From a virus: a stretch of DNA of 34,700 bases. The notes under the pieces were generated by a model. That model saw nothing but the letters and a program-made list of their open reading frames with translations, ran no database searches and was not told the DNA's origin. The position numbers and the translations under genes are program-made. This document shows, piece by piece, positions 7,412-15,274 of this stretch. The stretch covers positions 1-34,700 of the IMG/VR virus record IMGVR_UViG_3300047297_000030. The stretch is one strand, 5' to 3'. Within the stretch, counting starts at the first letter, position 1. Every line of letters starts with the position of its first letter.

Positions 7412-9770
7412 TGAAGCAATGAAAGAAGAAGCTCAACGCGGCTTAGACTGGCGCGATGAGTATGGCCGTGGTGGTACTGAGATTGGTATTGCTCGCGCTA
7501 GAGACATTGTGAATGGGCGTGACCTTTCTGACGACACTATTGGCAGAATGGTTAGCTATTTTGCAAGGCATGAGGTTGATAAAGAGGCTGAAGGCTTTAG
7601 GCCAAACGAGGAGGGTTATCCCTCAAACGGTCGGATTGCTTGGGCTTTATGGGGTGGTGATGCAGGCAAATCATGGGCTGAAAATGAATATGCCAAGATT
7701 GAGAATGATCGCGCTGCCCCTGACGCTTTAGAGATTGGTGATTTTGTAAGCTGGAATTCTAGCGGCGGTATTGCTAGGGGTCAGATTGAACACATTATGC
7801 GAGAAGGTGTTTTAGGTATTCCTGATTCTAGTTTTAGCATAAATGCAAGTGAAGACGATCCAGCAGCTTTAATCAGGGTTTGGCGTGATGATGAGCCAAC
7901 AGAAACTTTAGTCGGTCATAAATTTTCTGAATTAAGAAAAATTAATGATATTCGCTCTCTTGCTGAAAACCCAAAAGAGTTGTTAGAATCAGACGAAATT
8001 GAAAGGTCTGGAATGGAAAATACATTGACCATTACTGAGGAAGATGTCATTGGCGAGGTGATCGCTGAGGAAGTCGTTATTCCTGAAGAAGTTGTTGCGG
8101 AACGCCGTGAGGCTCAAAAACTCACCCGTTCTGACGCAATGGAGGCTGTGGTTGAGGATGATCGCCGAGTAAATATGGCCATTTCCTCTGAGACACCAGT
8201 TGAGCGCTCTTATGGCTCTGAGGTGTTAGATCATGGCGCTGAGTCTATTGACTTGAGTTTCTTGAACTCTGGTCGAGCACCACTGCTTTTGGATCACGAT
8301 CCTGAAAAGCAAATTGGTGTTATTGAATCCGTTGCCCTCGATGGCTCGGCTCGTAAGTTACGAGCGACAGTGCGTTTCGGTAAGAGCGCATTGGCTTCAG
8401 AGGTGTACGGTGATGTCGCAGACAATATTCGCGGCAATGTTTCTATCGGCTACTCCATCAGCAAAATGCAGAAGGATAAAGACGGTCGGACATATCGCGC
8501 TATTGCTTGGCGACCGATGGAGGCAAGTATCGTTTCTATTCCTGCGGATGTCACCGTTGGCGTAGGTCGAAATCTTGATGAAGTCATCTCTGAAGCTGTG
8601 GTTTTTACACCACAAATTACCGAAACCGTAACTGAGGAAATCCGCACTATGGAGACTGAGGTTGCAATCCCAAAGGAAACTAAAATGGAAAATTCTGTAC
8701 AAGTCGCGGCTGACAGCCGTGCATACGACGCCCCCGTGCAAGAAGTTGGTTTGACAAAGACTGAAGTTAAGCGCTTTAGCCTGATGCGTGCCATCAATGC
8801 TTTGGCTAACCCAACTGATCGCGCTGCTCAACGCGCCGCCGCCTTTGAATTCGAGTGCTCTGAGGCCGCCCAGCGTGCCTTTGGTCAATCTGCTCAAGGC
8901 ATCTTGGTTCCCGCTGACGTTCTGCGCCACTGGGACAAGCGTGATTTGAATAGCTCTGACGATGCTGGTTTGGTCGGTCAAAACTTCCGCCCTGACGCAT
9001 TTGTTGACGTTTTGCGTAACGCCTCTAGCGTGATGCAAGCTGGCGCCACAATGCTGACTGGTTTGTCTGGCAATGTGAAGATTCCTAAGAAGTCTTCCGC
9101 ATCTTCTGGTGGTTGGTTTGCTGAGGGTTCTGCCGCTGCTGAAAGCGAAATGGGCATCACTTCTATCACTATGGCTCCAAAGACTGTCGGTGCTTTCACT
9201 GACGTGACTCGCCAATTGATGATGCAAGGTTCGCCTGATGTTGAGAGCCTGATTCGCACTGACTTGGCTCAAGCCTTGGCTTTGGCCATTGACTTGGGTG
9301 CTTTGTCTGGTAGCGGCTCAAGCGGTCAGCCTACTGGCATCCGTACTACCTCTGGTATCAACACCAAAGACTTTGCCGCCACTAACCCAACTTTCGCTGA
9401 GATCGTTGGCATGGAGACTGAAGTTGCCGCTGACAATGCTTTGTTGGGCAACTTGGCCTACATTATGAACGCTTCTATGGCTGGTGCTTTGAAGACCACC
9501 ACCAAAGATAGTGGCTCTGGTCAGTTCGTGTTGCAAGACGGTCAGATCAACGGCTATCGCGCCATTGTCTCTAACCAAGTTGCCGCCGGCGATGCTTACT
9601 TCGGTAACTTCTCCGACTTGCTGATCGGTATGTGGGGTGGTTTGGACATCTTGGTTGACCCTTACACTGCTTCGACTACCGGCACTGTCCGTATCGTTGC
9701 TATGCAATCGGTTGACGTGGCTGTTCGTCACGCCGTGTCGTTCTGCTTGGGTGATGCAGACATCGCCTAA
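7395..9770 (+). CDS. Prohead protease-major capsid protein fusion with extra N-terminal domains (791 aa)
   Basis: Residues 1-105 are an N-terminal module (LDWRDEYGRGGTEIG, FARHEVDKEAEGF, SNGRIAWALWGGD) often found with phage protease genes. Residues 110-185 resemble the small Tudor-like DUF2945 domain (GDFVSWNSSGGIARGQI). Residues ~265-395 are an S78/HK97-type prohead protease with H301 (LLLDHDPE) and S350 (GNVSIGYS). Residues ~431-791 are an HK97-fold major capsid protein, including SASSGGWFAEGSAAAES and a C-terminal ADIA. Usually these are two genes. In-frame ATGs with ribosome sites at 8013, 8649 and especially 8685 could give separate protease and capsid chains. The ATG at 7395 has GGAG five bases upstream. 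Confidence 0.93.
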   Translation: MMPVPNEAMKEEAQRGLDWRDEYGRGGTEIGIARARDIVNGRDLSDDTIGRMVSYFARHEVDKEAEGFRPNEEGYPSNGRIAWALWGGDAGKSWAENEYAKIENDRAAPDALEIGDFVSWNSSGGIARGQIEHIMREGVLGIPDSSFSINASEDDPAALIRVWRDDEPTETLVGHKFSELRKINDIRSLAENPKELLESDEIERSGMENTLTITEEDVIGEVIAEEVVIPEEVVAERREAQKLTRSDAMEAVVEDDRRVNMAISSETPVERSYGSEVLDHGAESIDLSFLNSGRAPLLLDHDPEKQIGVIESVALDGSARKLRATVRFGKSALASEVYGDVADNIRGNVSIGYSISKMQKDKDGRTYRAIAWRPMEASIVSIPADVTVGVGRNLDEVISEAVVFTPQITETVTEEIRTMETEVAIPKETKMENSVQVAADSRAYDAPVQEVGLTKTEVKRFSLMRAINALANPTDRAAQRAAAFEFECSEAAQRAFGQSAQGILVPADVLRHWDKRDLNSSDDAGLVGQNFRPDAFVDVLRNASSVMQAGATMLTGLSGNVKIPKKSSASSGGWFAEGSAAAESEMGITSITMAPKTVGAFTDVTRQLMMQGSPDVESLIRTDLAQALALAIDLGALSGSGSSGQPTGIRTTSGINTKDFAATNPTFAEIVGMETEVAADNALLGNLAYIMNASMAGALKTTTKDSGSGQFVLQDGQINGYRAIVSNQVAAGDAYFGNFSDLLIGMWGGLDILVDPYTASTTGTVRIVAMQSVDVAVRHAVSFCLGDADIA
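8672..8687 (+). promoter_or_regulatory. Internal ribosome binding site and start for free capsid protein
   Basis: AAAGGAAACTAAAATG gives a strong Shine-Dalgarno eight bases before the ATG at 8685, in frame with the fusion. Starting here makes a 361-residue protein that is essentially a normal HK97-type capsid subunit. A weaker site (GAGGA before the ATG at 8649) and one before the ATG at 8013 (AAAGG) could start other sub-products. Sequence alone cannot tell whether the virion uses internal initiation or proteolysis. Confidence 0.5.
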
Positions 9771-9794
9771 TGTTAAAGTCCTCTGATTGGGGAG

Positions 9795-9816
9795 CCTCCG
9801 AGAGAAATCTCGGGGG
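9795..9816 (+). promoter_or_regulatory. Stable GNRA hairpin after the capsid gene
   Basis: CCTCCGAGA (9795-9803), a GAAA tetraloop and TCTCGGGGG (9808-9816) form a nine-pair stem with one G-U wobble, 25 bases after the capsid stop. There is no U tract, so it is probably not a terminator. It may protect the 3' end of capsid mRNA or tune the next gene, because its 3' arm contains the G-rich ribosome site for the ATG at 9824. Confidence 0.6.
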
Positions 9817-9823
9817 TGTACCG

Positions 9824-10036
9824 ATGAAAGTTGAGTTTATTCGCAACACTATGACCAGTCTGGGTAATACTCGGATTGGTCAAGTTGTTGATTTGCCAGA
9901 GCAAGAAGCCAAGTCTATGATTCGCGCAGGCCGTTGTGCCGCTTATCAAGAAACAGTTTTGGTGAATAAATCTGTTGGCTTAGAAGTTTCTGAGGTTTCG
10001 CTTGTTAAGCGTGGCCGTCCTAAAAAGGTGATCTAA
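9824..10036 (+). CDS. Small head protein of unknown role (70 aa)
   Basis: The start is set at the ATG at 9824 (MKVEFIRNTMTSLGNTRIGQ), which follows GGGGGTG. An in-frame ATG at 9770 overlaps the capsid stop and would add 18 residues encoded through the hairpin. The TRIGQVVDLPEQEAKSMIRAGRCA segment is a pattern common in small phage proteins encoded right after capsid genes. The C-terminus is basic (VKRGRPKKVI). Position suggests head completion, but no firm family is recognised. Confidence 0.65.
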   Translation: MKVEFIRNTMTSLGNTRIGQVVDLPEQEAKSMIRAGRCAAYQETVLVNKSVGLEVSEVSLVKRGRPKKVI

Positions 10037-10341
10037 TGGCTGTCGAAACTGCTGCTGATCGTTTAGCAATGTTGGTCGATTTTGGCCAGAGCATTACTTA
10101 CACGGTGCAAAGCGGATCTCCTGTTACGATCACAGGCATTTTTGATGCTCAGTTTGTAGAGGTAGACGCTGGCGGCAATGTTGGTGTTGCGTATCAACAA
10201 CCCCGTCTAATGGTTCGCACAGCCGATGTCATTAACTGCACTGAGGGAGATACTTTTGTAGTCTCTGGTGCAACTTACCTTTCAAGAATTGTCCAAGACG
10301 ATGGCACTGGCATGACTATGATTGTGCTGGAGAAGCAATGA
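10036..10341 (+). CDS. Head-tail joining / head closure protein, gpFII-like (101 aa)
   Basis: A beta-rich protein of about 100 residues (TITGIFDAQFVEVDAGG, then QPRLMVRTADVINCTEGDTFVV and YLSRIVQDDGTGMTMIVLE). Size, strand pattern and position between capsid and tail terminator match lambda gpFII-type head-tail attachment proteins, which seal the portal and dock the tail. The start overlaps the preceding stop (TAATG), and its end overlaps the next ATG by four bases. Confidence 0.65.
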   Translation: MAVETAADRLAMLVDFGQSITYTVQSGSPVTITGIFDAQFVEVDAGGNVGVAYQQPRLMVRTADVINCTEGDTFVVSGATYLSRIVQDDGTGMTMIVLEKQ

Positions 10342-10781
10342 GCCATTTAAGACAACTTATTCGTACAAACATCGTCACCACTCTGACGGGTTTAACAACG
10401 ACTGCAAGCCGTGTCTTTGCAAGTCGAATCTATCCTTTAGAGCAGGCTAAGTTAGCTGGTCTTTGTATTTATACGAGTAGTGAGTCCACTGAGTACGACA
10501 CAATCTCGCCTCCCAGACGGCAAACTCGTACTTTACAAGTCATCATTGAGATTTACGCAAGTGCAACATCAAACCTAGACAATACGCTTGATACATCTTG
10601 CAAAGAAATTGAAGAAGCTCTTTACACGGATTTGACCCGTGGGGGCTATGCAAAAGACACCAGAGTTATTTCGTTTGAATCCGAGTTTAACGGTGATGGC
10701 GAAAAGCCTGTTGGTGTTGGTCGTTTAACGGTTGAAGTTATTTACTCTAACCGCGAAAATGAGGTTGAATCCGCTGCTTAA
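10338..10781 (+). CDS. Tail terminator, gpU-like (147 aa)
   Basis: The layout is an N-terminal helix (HLRQLIRTNIVTTLTGL), VFASRIYPLEQAKLAGLCIYT, then RRQTRTLQVIIEIYASA and a C-terminal strand GVGRLTVEVIYSNREN. This matches the alpha/beta tail terminator fold (lambda gpU and minor tail proteins), which caps the tail tube and joins it to the head. It starts in an ATGA overlap with the previous gene and directly precedes the tail tube gene. Assignment rests on position and layout. Confidence 0.65.
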   Translation: MSHLRQLIRTNIVTTLTGLTTTASRVFASRIYPLEQAKLAGLCIYTSSESTEYDTISPPRRQTRTLQVIIEIYASATSNLDNTLDTSCKEIEEALYTDLTRGGYAKDTRVISFESEFNGDGEKPVGVGRLTVEVIYSNRENEVESAA

Positions 10782-10817
10782 TGTGGCAAAATATCATTAT
10801 CTTTAAAGGAGCTAGAA

Positions 10818-11210
10818 ATGGCTAATCACACCGGATCCGAGGGCACAGTTCACGTTGGTAATGTTGCCATTGCTGAAATTCGTTCATATTCAATTAGTGA
10901 GACTGCTGACACTATTGAGGACACAGCGATGGGCGATACTTCTCGCACCTACAAATCGTCTTTGAAGTCGTTTAACGGCTCTGTGGACGTATTTTGGGAC
11001 GAGACTGACACAACTGGTCAAGGCGCTTTGACTGTTGGCGCTGATGTCACAATCAAGTTTTATCCAGAAGGCACAACTGCTGGCGATACGTTTTACACCG
11101 GCTCGGCTATTGTGACTGGTAAGACAATCAACGGTTCTTTTGATGGCATGGTCGAGGCTTCGATCACCGTCCAAGGCACTGGCGCATTGACTACTAGCAC
11201 TGCAAGCTGA
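10818..11210 (+). CDS. Major tail tube protein (130 aa)
   Basis: A beta-rich protein with SISETADTIEDTAMGDTSRT and SLKSFNGSVDVFWDETD, features of the siphovirus tail tube fold, and a FDGMVEASITVQGTGAL C-terminal strand. AAAGGAG lies eight bases before the ATG, the best ribosome site in the tail block, fitting an abundant product. The 36-base gap upstream contains TTGAAT (10765-10770) and AAATAT at 18 bases, a weak promoter possibility. The chaperone gene follows with a one-base overlap. Confidence 0.85.
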   Translation: MANHTGSEGTVHVGNVAIAEIRSYSISETADTIEDTAMGDTSRTYKSSLKSFNGSVDVFWDETDTTGQGALTVGADVTIKFYPEGTTAGDTFYTGSAIVTGKTINGSFDGMVEASITVQGTGALTTSTAS

Positions 11211-11548
11211 TGACCATCATTGATCGCGCAAAGGCTCACTTTAAGTCTCTCCATGTAAAAGCGATTGAGGTTGCTGAGTGGGGTGATGAGAATGGGCCAG
11301 CAGTGCTTTATGTTGAGCCATTCACCCTAAAAGACAAAGCAAAACTGCAATCTGTCTCAAGGGTTAGTGGCAGTGAAGTTGACGCCTTGGTTGAGTTGAT
11401 TGTCCTTAAATGTTTGGACAAAGACGGCAACAAGGTTTTTACAATTGAAGACAAACACGCCTTGCGTAACTCAATTGATGCCACTGTGATTGAGCGAATT
11501 TCAACAGAAATAATGCGCGTTGACGCAGGTGCAATCGAAAAAAACTAA
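11210..11548 (+). CDS. Tail assembly chaperone, gpG-like (112 aa)
   Basis: It lies between tube and tape measure genes, as lambda G does. The protein (AIEVAEWGDENGPAVLYVEPFTLKDKAKLQ) resembles gpG-type chaperones that coat the tape measure before the tube polymerises. Its last codons (GAA AAA AAC TAA) contain a slippery heptamer, so a fraction of ribosomes should make a longer G-T product. Confidence 0.85.
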   Translation: MTIIDRAKAHFKSLHVKAIEVAEWGDENGPAVLYVEPFTLKDKAKLQSVSRVSGSEVDALVELIVLKCLDKDGNKVFTIEDKHALRNSIDATVIERISTEIMRVDAGAIEKN

Positions 11549-11706
11549 GGGAGACTCCTGAGCGACAATTCATTTTTTATTTAGCCGAAAAGTTGCATAA
11601 GACTGTTGGCGAAATAGAGGAAATGCCTGTTGAGGAGTTCTTAGAGTGGCAAATTTGGTTTAAGTTGCAAAAGGAGCATCAGAAAAATGGCGGCACAAAA
11701 TCTTAG
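11210..11706 (+). CDS. G-T tail chaperone fusion made by -1 frameshift (165 aa)
   Basis: Slipping back one base at 11539-11545 opens the -1 frame from CTA at 11545 to TAG at 11704-11706. This adds 53 residues (LRETPERQFIFYLAEKLHK, then EEFLEWQIWFKLQKEHQ). This is the lambda gpGT arrangement, in which the T part recruits the tube protein. The extension has no start codon of its own and overlaps the tape measure start by 20 bases, which supports frameshifting. Confidence 0.82.
11539..11545 (+). promoter_or_regulatory. Programmed -1 frameshift site A AAA AAC
   Basis: The heptamer A AAA AAC is in the correct phase (zero-frame codons AAA and AAC) and sits one codon before the zero-frame stop. It is one of the most efficient bacterial -1 slippery types. 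The -1 frame after it encodes a plausible T domain of 53 residues. Confidence 0.85.
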
Positions 11707-13654
11707 TATTCAAATTGCCGCAACTGATAAAACTGGCGCGGCTTTTCGTTCTGTAAAGACAAGCATTAGCGATTTAAACAGTAGCGTGAGTAACGTTACT
11801 GGCAAGATCGCAGGCTTGACCGCCGTTCTCGCAACTGTTGGTAGTGCGGTTCAAATCAAGAGTTTGATTGACACCGCCGACAACATGAACAAATTGTCTC
11901 AGAAGACTGGCATTGCTGTTTCTGAGCTTTCATCATTGTCAAACACTGCTGATTTGGCAGGCGTATCTAACGAGCAACTTGGCTCGGCTCTTATTAGGTT
12001 AAACAAGAGTATTGCTGAGGCGGCATCGGGTAGCAAAGAACAATCTGAAGCATTTAAAAATCTTGGCATTAATGTCAAAGATGCCAACGGCAATATCCGC
12101 CCAACTGCTGACATCCTTGGTGAGGTTGCTGGCGCATTATCTGGCGCCGCCGATGGCGCTACAAAGACCCAATATGCAATGGCTTTGTTTGGCAAGGCCG
12201 GTGCTGACCTTATTCCTTTCCTTAATCAAGGCAAAGAAGGCATTAAAGAGTTTGGCGCTAGTTTTGGTGATGAGTTCGCGCAAAACGCTGAGAAGTTTAA
12301 TGACAACATTACAAAGCTGAATCAATCGTTTAAATTGATCTTGGTTGATGCAATTAACCCAGCGCTTGAAGGACTTAATAAATTAATCATTGAGTTTCAA
12401 GCTGGCACTAAACACTCGGGAGGGTTCTTAGATGCGATTAGAAACTTCGGAACAATTAACCCGTTTAAGACTACTGAAGAAAATCTTGCAACTGTTAGAG
12501 AACAAATTGAAACAAACAACGCTGCCATTGAGCGTTATAAGAGGGCAAATGCTGACACTCGCGCACTTGATGACTACAACAGACATTTACAGAATCGCTT
12601 AAATTATTTAAAAGCAATTCAAGAAAGTGAAATGAAACCAATGTTCCATCAAAGCATTGGTAAGGGTAGACGCGATATTGAGCCAACTAAAAAACCATTG
12701 CCTGCTTTAGGTAAGGTTGCTGATAAAAGTGAGGCTGAGAAAGAGCTTGAGAAAATAGCAACCGCTTATCAGTCTATCTCCACTGAGATTGAAAAACTTT
12801 TTTACACAGAAGATCAAATGCTTCTGAGCCAATTCCAAAGAATAACCAATGATGAAAAATCAATTGAACAATATAAAATCCTTCTTGCTGAACGCAGGAA
12901 AATCCTTAATCTTGACGCTGAACTCGAGCAAGCTGGGAAAACTGCTGACAAGTTACAAGAAGAAGCCTTAAAAAAGCAAAATGACTTGTTGCAAACTGCA
13001 AAAAAACTCTATGAGGACACAAGAACACCGCTAGAGAATTTCAATATTGAAATGGCTCGCCTTGATGATTTGCTCAATAAGGGTTATATAAGTTGGGATG
13101 TTTATTCAAGGGCTACTTTGAACGCTCTTGAGGACTTAGACACATTCAAAGAAAAAGGTAAAGACACTTTTGAGGAACTTAAAGACGCCATCAATGGATG
13201 GGGAAATGAGTTTACAAATGTGATGACCAGTGCTGTGATGACTGGCAAACTGTCTTTTTCTGATCTTGCAAATAGCATTATTCGCGATCTAATCAGGATG
13301 CAAATTCAATCTATGATTACAACGCCTTTAGTTGCTATGGGCAAGAGTTTCTTAAACATCAAGCCTGACGGCGCTCGCGCTATGGGTGGCCCTGTTACTA
13401 CTGGCAAGTCTTATTTGGTTGGCGAGAATGGCCCTGAGATTTTTACCCCAAGCGGATCCGGCGCCATCACTGCCAACAACCAGATCGCAAGCGGTGGTGT
13501 AACGGTCAATCAGGTTATCAATGTTTCAACGGGTGTACAGCAAACTGTAAGGGCTGAGATTTTGACCTTGATGCCTCAGATTGCTGGCGCCGCTAAAGCC
13601 GCTGTTGCGGATGCAAAAATGCGTGGTGGTGGTTATGCCGCTGCAATGAGGTAA
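11687..13654 (+). CDS. Tape measure protein, lambda H-like (655 aa)
   Basis: Sets tail length and is ejected with the DNA. The N-terminal region is helical (AATDKTGAAFRSVKTSISDLNSSVSNVTGK), then comes a hydrophobic IAGLTAVLATVGSAV segment, a coiled-coil region at ~335-455 (AEKELEKIATAYQSIS and onward), and a C-terminal WGNEFTNVMTSAVMTGKLSFSDLANS segment. That last segment and MGGPVTTGKSYLVGENGPE are typical of lambda-family tape measures. At 655 residues it predicts a tail shorter than lambda's (H is 853). The ribosome site AAAGGAG lies in the T frame. Confidence 0.92.
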   Translation: MAAQNLSIQIAATDKTGAAFRSVKTSISDLNSSVSNVTGKIAGLTAVLATVGSAVQIKSLIDTADNMNKLSQKTGIAVSELSSLSNTADLAGVSNEQLGSALIRLNKSIAEAASGSKEQSEAFKNLGINVKDANGNIRPTADILGEVAGALSGAADGATKTQYAMALFGKAGADLIPFLNQGKEGIKEFGASFGDEFAQNAEKFNDNITKLNQSFKLILVDAINPALEGLNKLIIEFQAGTKHSGGFLDAIRNFGTINPFKTTEENLATVREQIETNNAAIERYKRANADTRALDDYNRHLQNRLNYLKAIQESEMKPMFHQSIGKGRRDIEPTKKPLPALGKVADKSEAEKELEKIATAYQSISTEIEKLFYTEDQMLLSQFQRITNDEKSIEQYKILLAERRKILNLDAELEQAGKTADKLQEEALKKQNDLLQTAKKLYEDTRTPLENFNIEMARLDDLLNKGYISWDVYSRATLNALEDLDTFKEKGKDTFEELKDAINGWGNEFTNVMTSAVMTGKLSFSDLANSIIRDLIRMQIQSMITTPLVAMGKSFLNIKPDGARAMGGPVTTGKSYLVGENGPEIFTPSGSGAITANNQIASGGVTVNQVINVSTGVQQTVRAEILTLMPQIAGAAKAAVADAKMRGGGYAAAMR

Positions 13655-13656
13655 TC

Positions 13657-14274
13657 ATGCCAATTTCATATCCTGTAACTTTCCCCTCTATTGGCATACG
13701 GTCGATGATGATTCGCGCTCGCTCTGTGGTGGGTGTTGCACAATCCCCGTTTACCTTATCTCAACAGGTTTATAAACACCAAGGTCAGGCATGGGAGGCT
13801 GAGGTAACTTTGCCGCCAATGAAACGTGATGAGGCCGAGCAAATCGCTTCATTCTTGTTAAAGATGAATGGTCAATATGGGACATTCTTGTTAGGCGATC
13901 CTGCTAACACTGCGCCCCGTGGCGTTGGCACTGGAACACCCCTTGTTAATGGTGGCTCACAAACTGGCGATTCTTTAATCACCGATGGATGGACAATTAG
14001 CACAACGGGTATCTTGAAGGCTGGTGACTGGATTCAATTGGGTTCTGGTTCTGCTACTCGATTGCACAAAGTATTAGATGACGTTAATTCTGATGGCAGT
14101 GGCAATGCAACTTTAAGCATTTGGCCAAGCCTTCGGTCAAGCCCTGCTAACAATGCTCAGATCACGGTTGCCTCACCAAAGGGACAGTGGCGATTAGCTT
14201 CTAACGAAATTCAATACTCAATTGATGAGGCGAGCGTTTACGGCATTACCTTTGCTTGCGTGGAGTCTTTATGA
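13657..14274 (+). CDS. Distal tail / minor tail protein, M-like by position (205 aa)
   Basis: The gene follows the tape measure by two bases. The protein is beta-rich, with FTLSQQVYKHQGQAWEAEVTLPPM, then AEQIASFLLKMNGQYGTFLLGDP. These look like a distal tail protein core that binds the end of the tube, followed by an inserted beta domain (~90-175). Lambda M/L genes occupy this place. The family is widespread in siphoviruses, but I assign function mainly by position. The end overlaps the next start by four bases. Confidence 0.65.
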   Translation: MPISYPVTFPSIGIRSMMIRARSVVGVAQSPFTLSQQVYKHQGQAWEAEVTLPPMKRDEAEQIASFLLKMNGQYGTFLLGDPANTAPRGVGTGTPLVNGGSQTGDSLITDGWTISTTGILKAGDWIQLGSGSATRLHKVLDDVNSDGSGNATLSIWPSLRSSPANNAQITVASPKGQWRLASNEIQYSIDEASVYGITFACVESL

Positions 14275-14885
14275 GCCGTGATATTTCCGCAGGCGTACAG
14301 AGTGCCATTTCAGCGACAGAGGTACAGCCAATTATTCTGTTTGAGGGTTCGTTTGCCTCTGGGACTGTTTATGTTTGGTCAGGATATGGCGACCTAGTTT
14401 GGGATGGAGATACTTATTCAGGAGTGGGCACTTTAGGCGCTATTTCAAACGTCAACGAGGCTTCTGAGATAAGTGCTAAAGGCATCACTGTAAGTATGTC
14501 TGGTATTCCTTCTGACTTGATTTCCCTCGTTTTGGGTGATGTTCGCCAAGGTGCTGTCGGCAAAGTCCACATGGGATTTTTAAACTCCAATGGCTCAGTT
14601 ATTGACGACCCAATATTGATGTTTGAGGGAAAACTTGATGTCCCCTCGATCCAAGAGGGCAGCGACACCTCAACAATTACCCTCACTTATGAATCCCGCC
14701 TGATTGACCTTCAAAGAGCAAGAGAGAGCCGATACACAAATGAGGATCAGCAAAGAGCATTTGCTGGCGATCTAGGCTGTGAGTTTGTGGCTTCTTTGCA
14801 AGAAAAACAAATAAATTGGGGCAAGGCTGACGCCTCAAAACCCTCTACTCCATCGGTGACAAACTCAGTCAATCAGGAGGCTTAA
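14271..14885 (+). CDS. Minor tail / hub protein, L-like by position (204 aa)
   Basis: The ATG at 14271 is chosen over 14256 because it forms an ATGA overlap with the previous stop and has GGAG six bases upstream. The protein starts MSRDISAGVQSAISATEVQP and contains SAKGITVSMSGIPSDL, then TLTYESRLIDLQRARESRYTNEDQQ and INWGK near the end. This is a common siphovirus tail hub pattern. It probably sits in the baseplate ring next to the J-like protein. Confidence 0.65.
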   Translation: MSRDISAGVQSAISATEVQPIILFEGSFASGTVYVWSGYGDLVWDGDTYSGVGTLGAISNVNEASEISAKGITVSMSGIPSDLISLVLGDVRQGAVGKVHMGFLNSNGSVIDDPILMFEGKLDVPSIQEGSDTSTITLTYESRLIDLQRARESRYTNEDQQRAFAGDLGCEFVASLQEKQINWGKADASKPSTPSVTNSVNQEA

Positions 14886-15274
14886 TGCGTCACCAGAATT
14901 GGGAACACCGGCTTAACGAGTTTTTTAAGTCTGTTGGCCCATTTGAGTGGGGCACTAATGATTGCTGTATGTTCGCGGTCAATGCTGTTGAGGCTATGAC
15001 TGGAATGGATCACGGCAAGCCTTACAAGGGCTATAAAACCGCTTTAGGGGCTGTCAGAAGGCTTGAAAAGTTTGGTGGGGTTGAGGGTATAGCCACAATC
15101 GAGTTAGGCGATCCTAAGCCTATAAAACAGGCAAAGCGTGGTGACGTTGTTTCTGTTGAAAATGGTGAAAATATAATTCTTGGTATATGTGTTGGCGTTA
15201 AAATAGCGACAGTATCTGAAGACGGATTAACCTTTTTCAGCATGAGCGTTGCCAAAAACGCATGGAGTGTATAA
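14885..15274 (+). CDS. Tail-associated DUF6950 / NlpC-P60-like protein (129 aa)
   Basis: It contains WEHRLNEFFKSVGPFEWGTNDCCMFAVNAVEAMTG, of which W-x-N-D-C matches the cysteine helix of DUF6950 and NlpC/P60-type tail proteins. These correspond in position to lambda K. The expected later histidine is not obvious; the matching strand reads ILGICVGVKIA. Catalysis may therefore be lost and the role structural, or the His may lie elsewhere. The start overlaps the previous stop (TAATG). Confidence 0.65.
   Translation: MRHQNWEHRLNEFFKSVGPFEWGTNDCCMFAVNAVEAMTGMDHGKPYKGYKTALGAVRRLEKFGGVEGIATIELGDPKPIKQAKRGDVVSVENGENIILGICVGVKIATVSEDGLTFFSMSVAKNAWSV

Noticed and set aside
8397-9272. 291-residue open frame on the minus strand
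   Set aside because: Antisense to the protease/capsid fusion, with His/Ser/Arg-rich shadow composition and no start signal.
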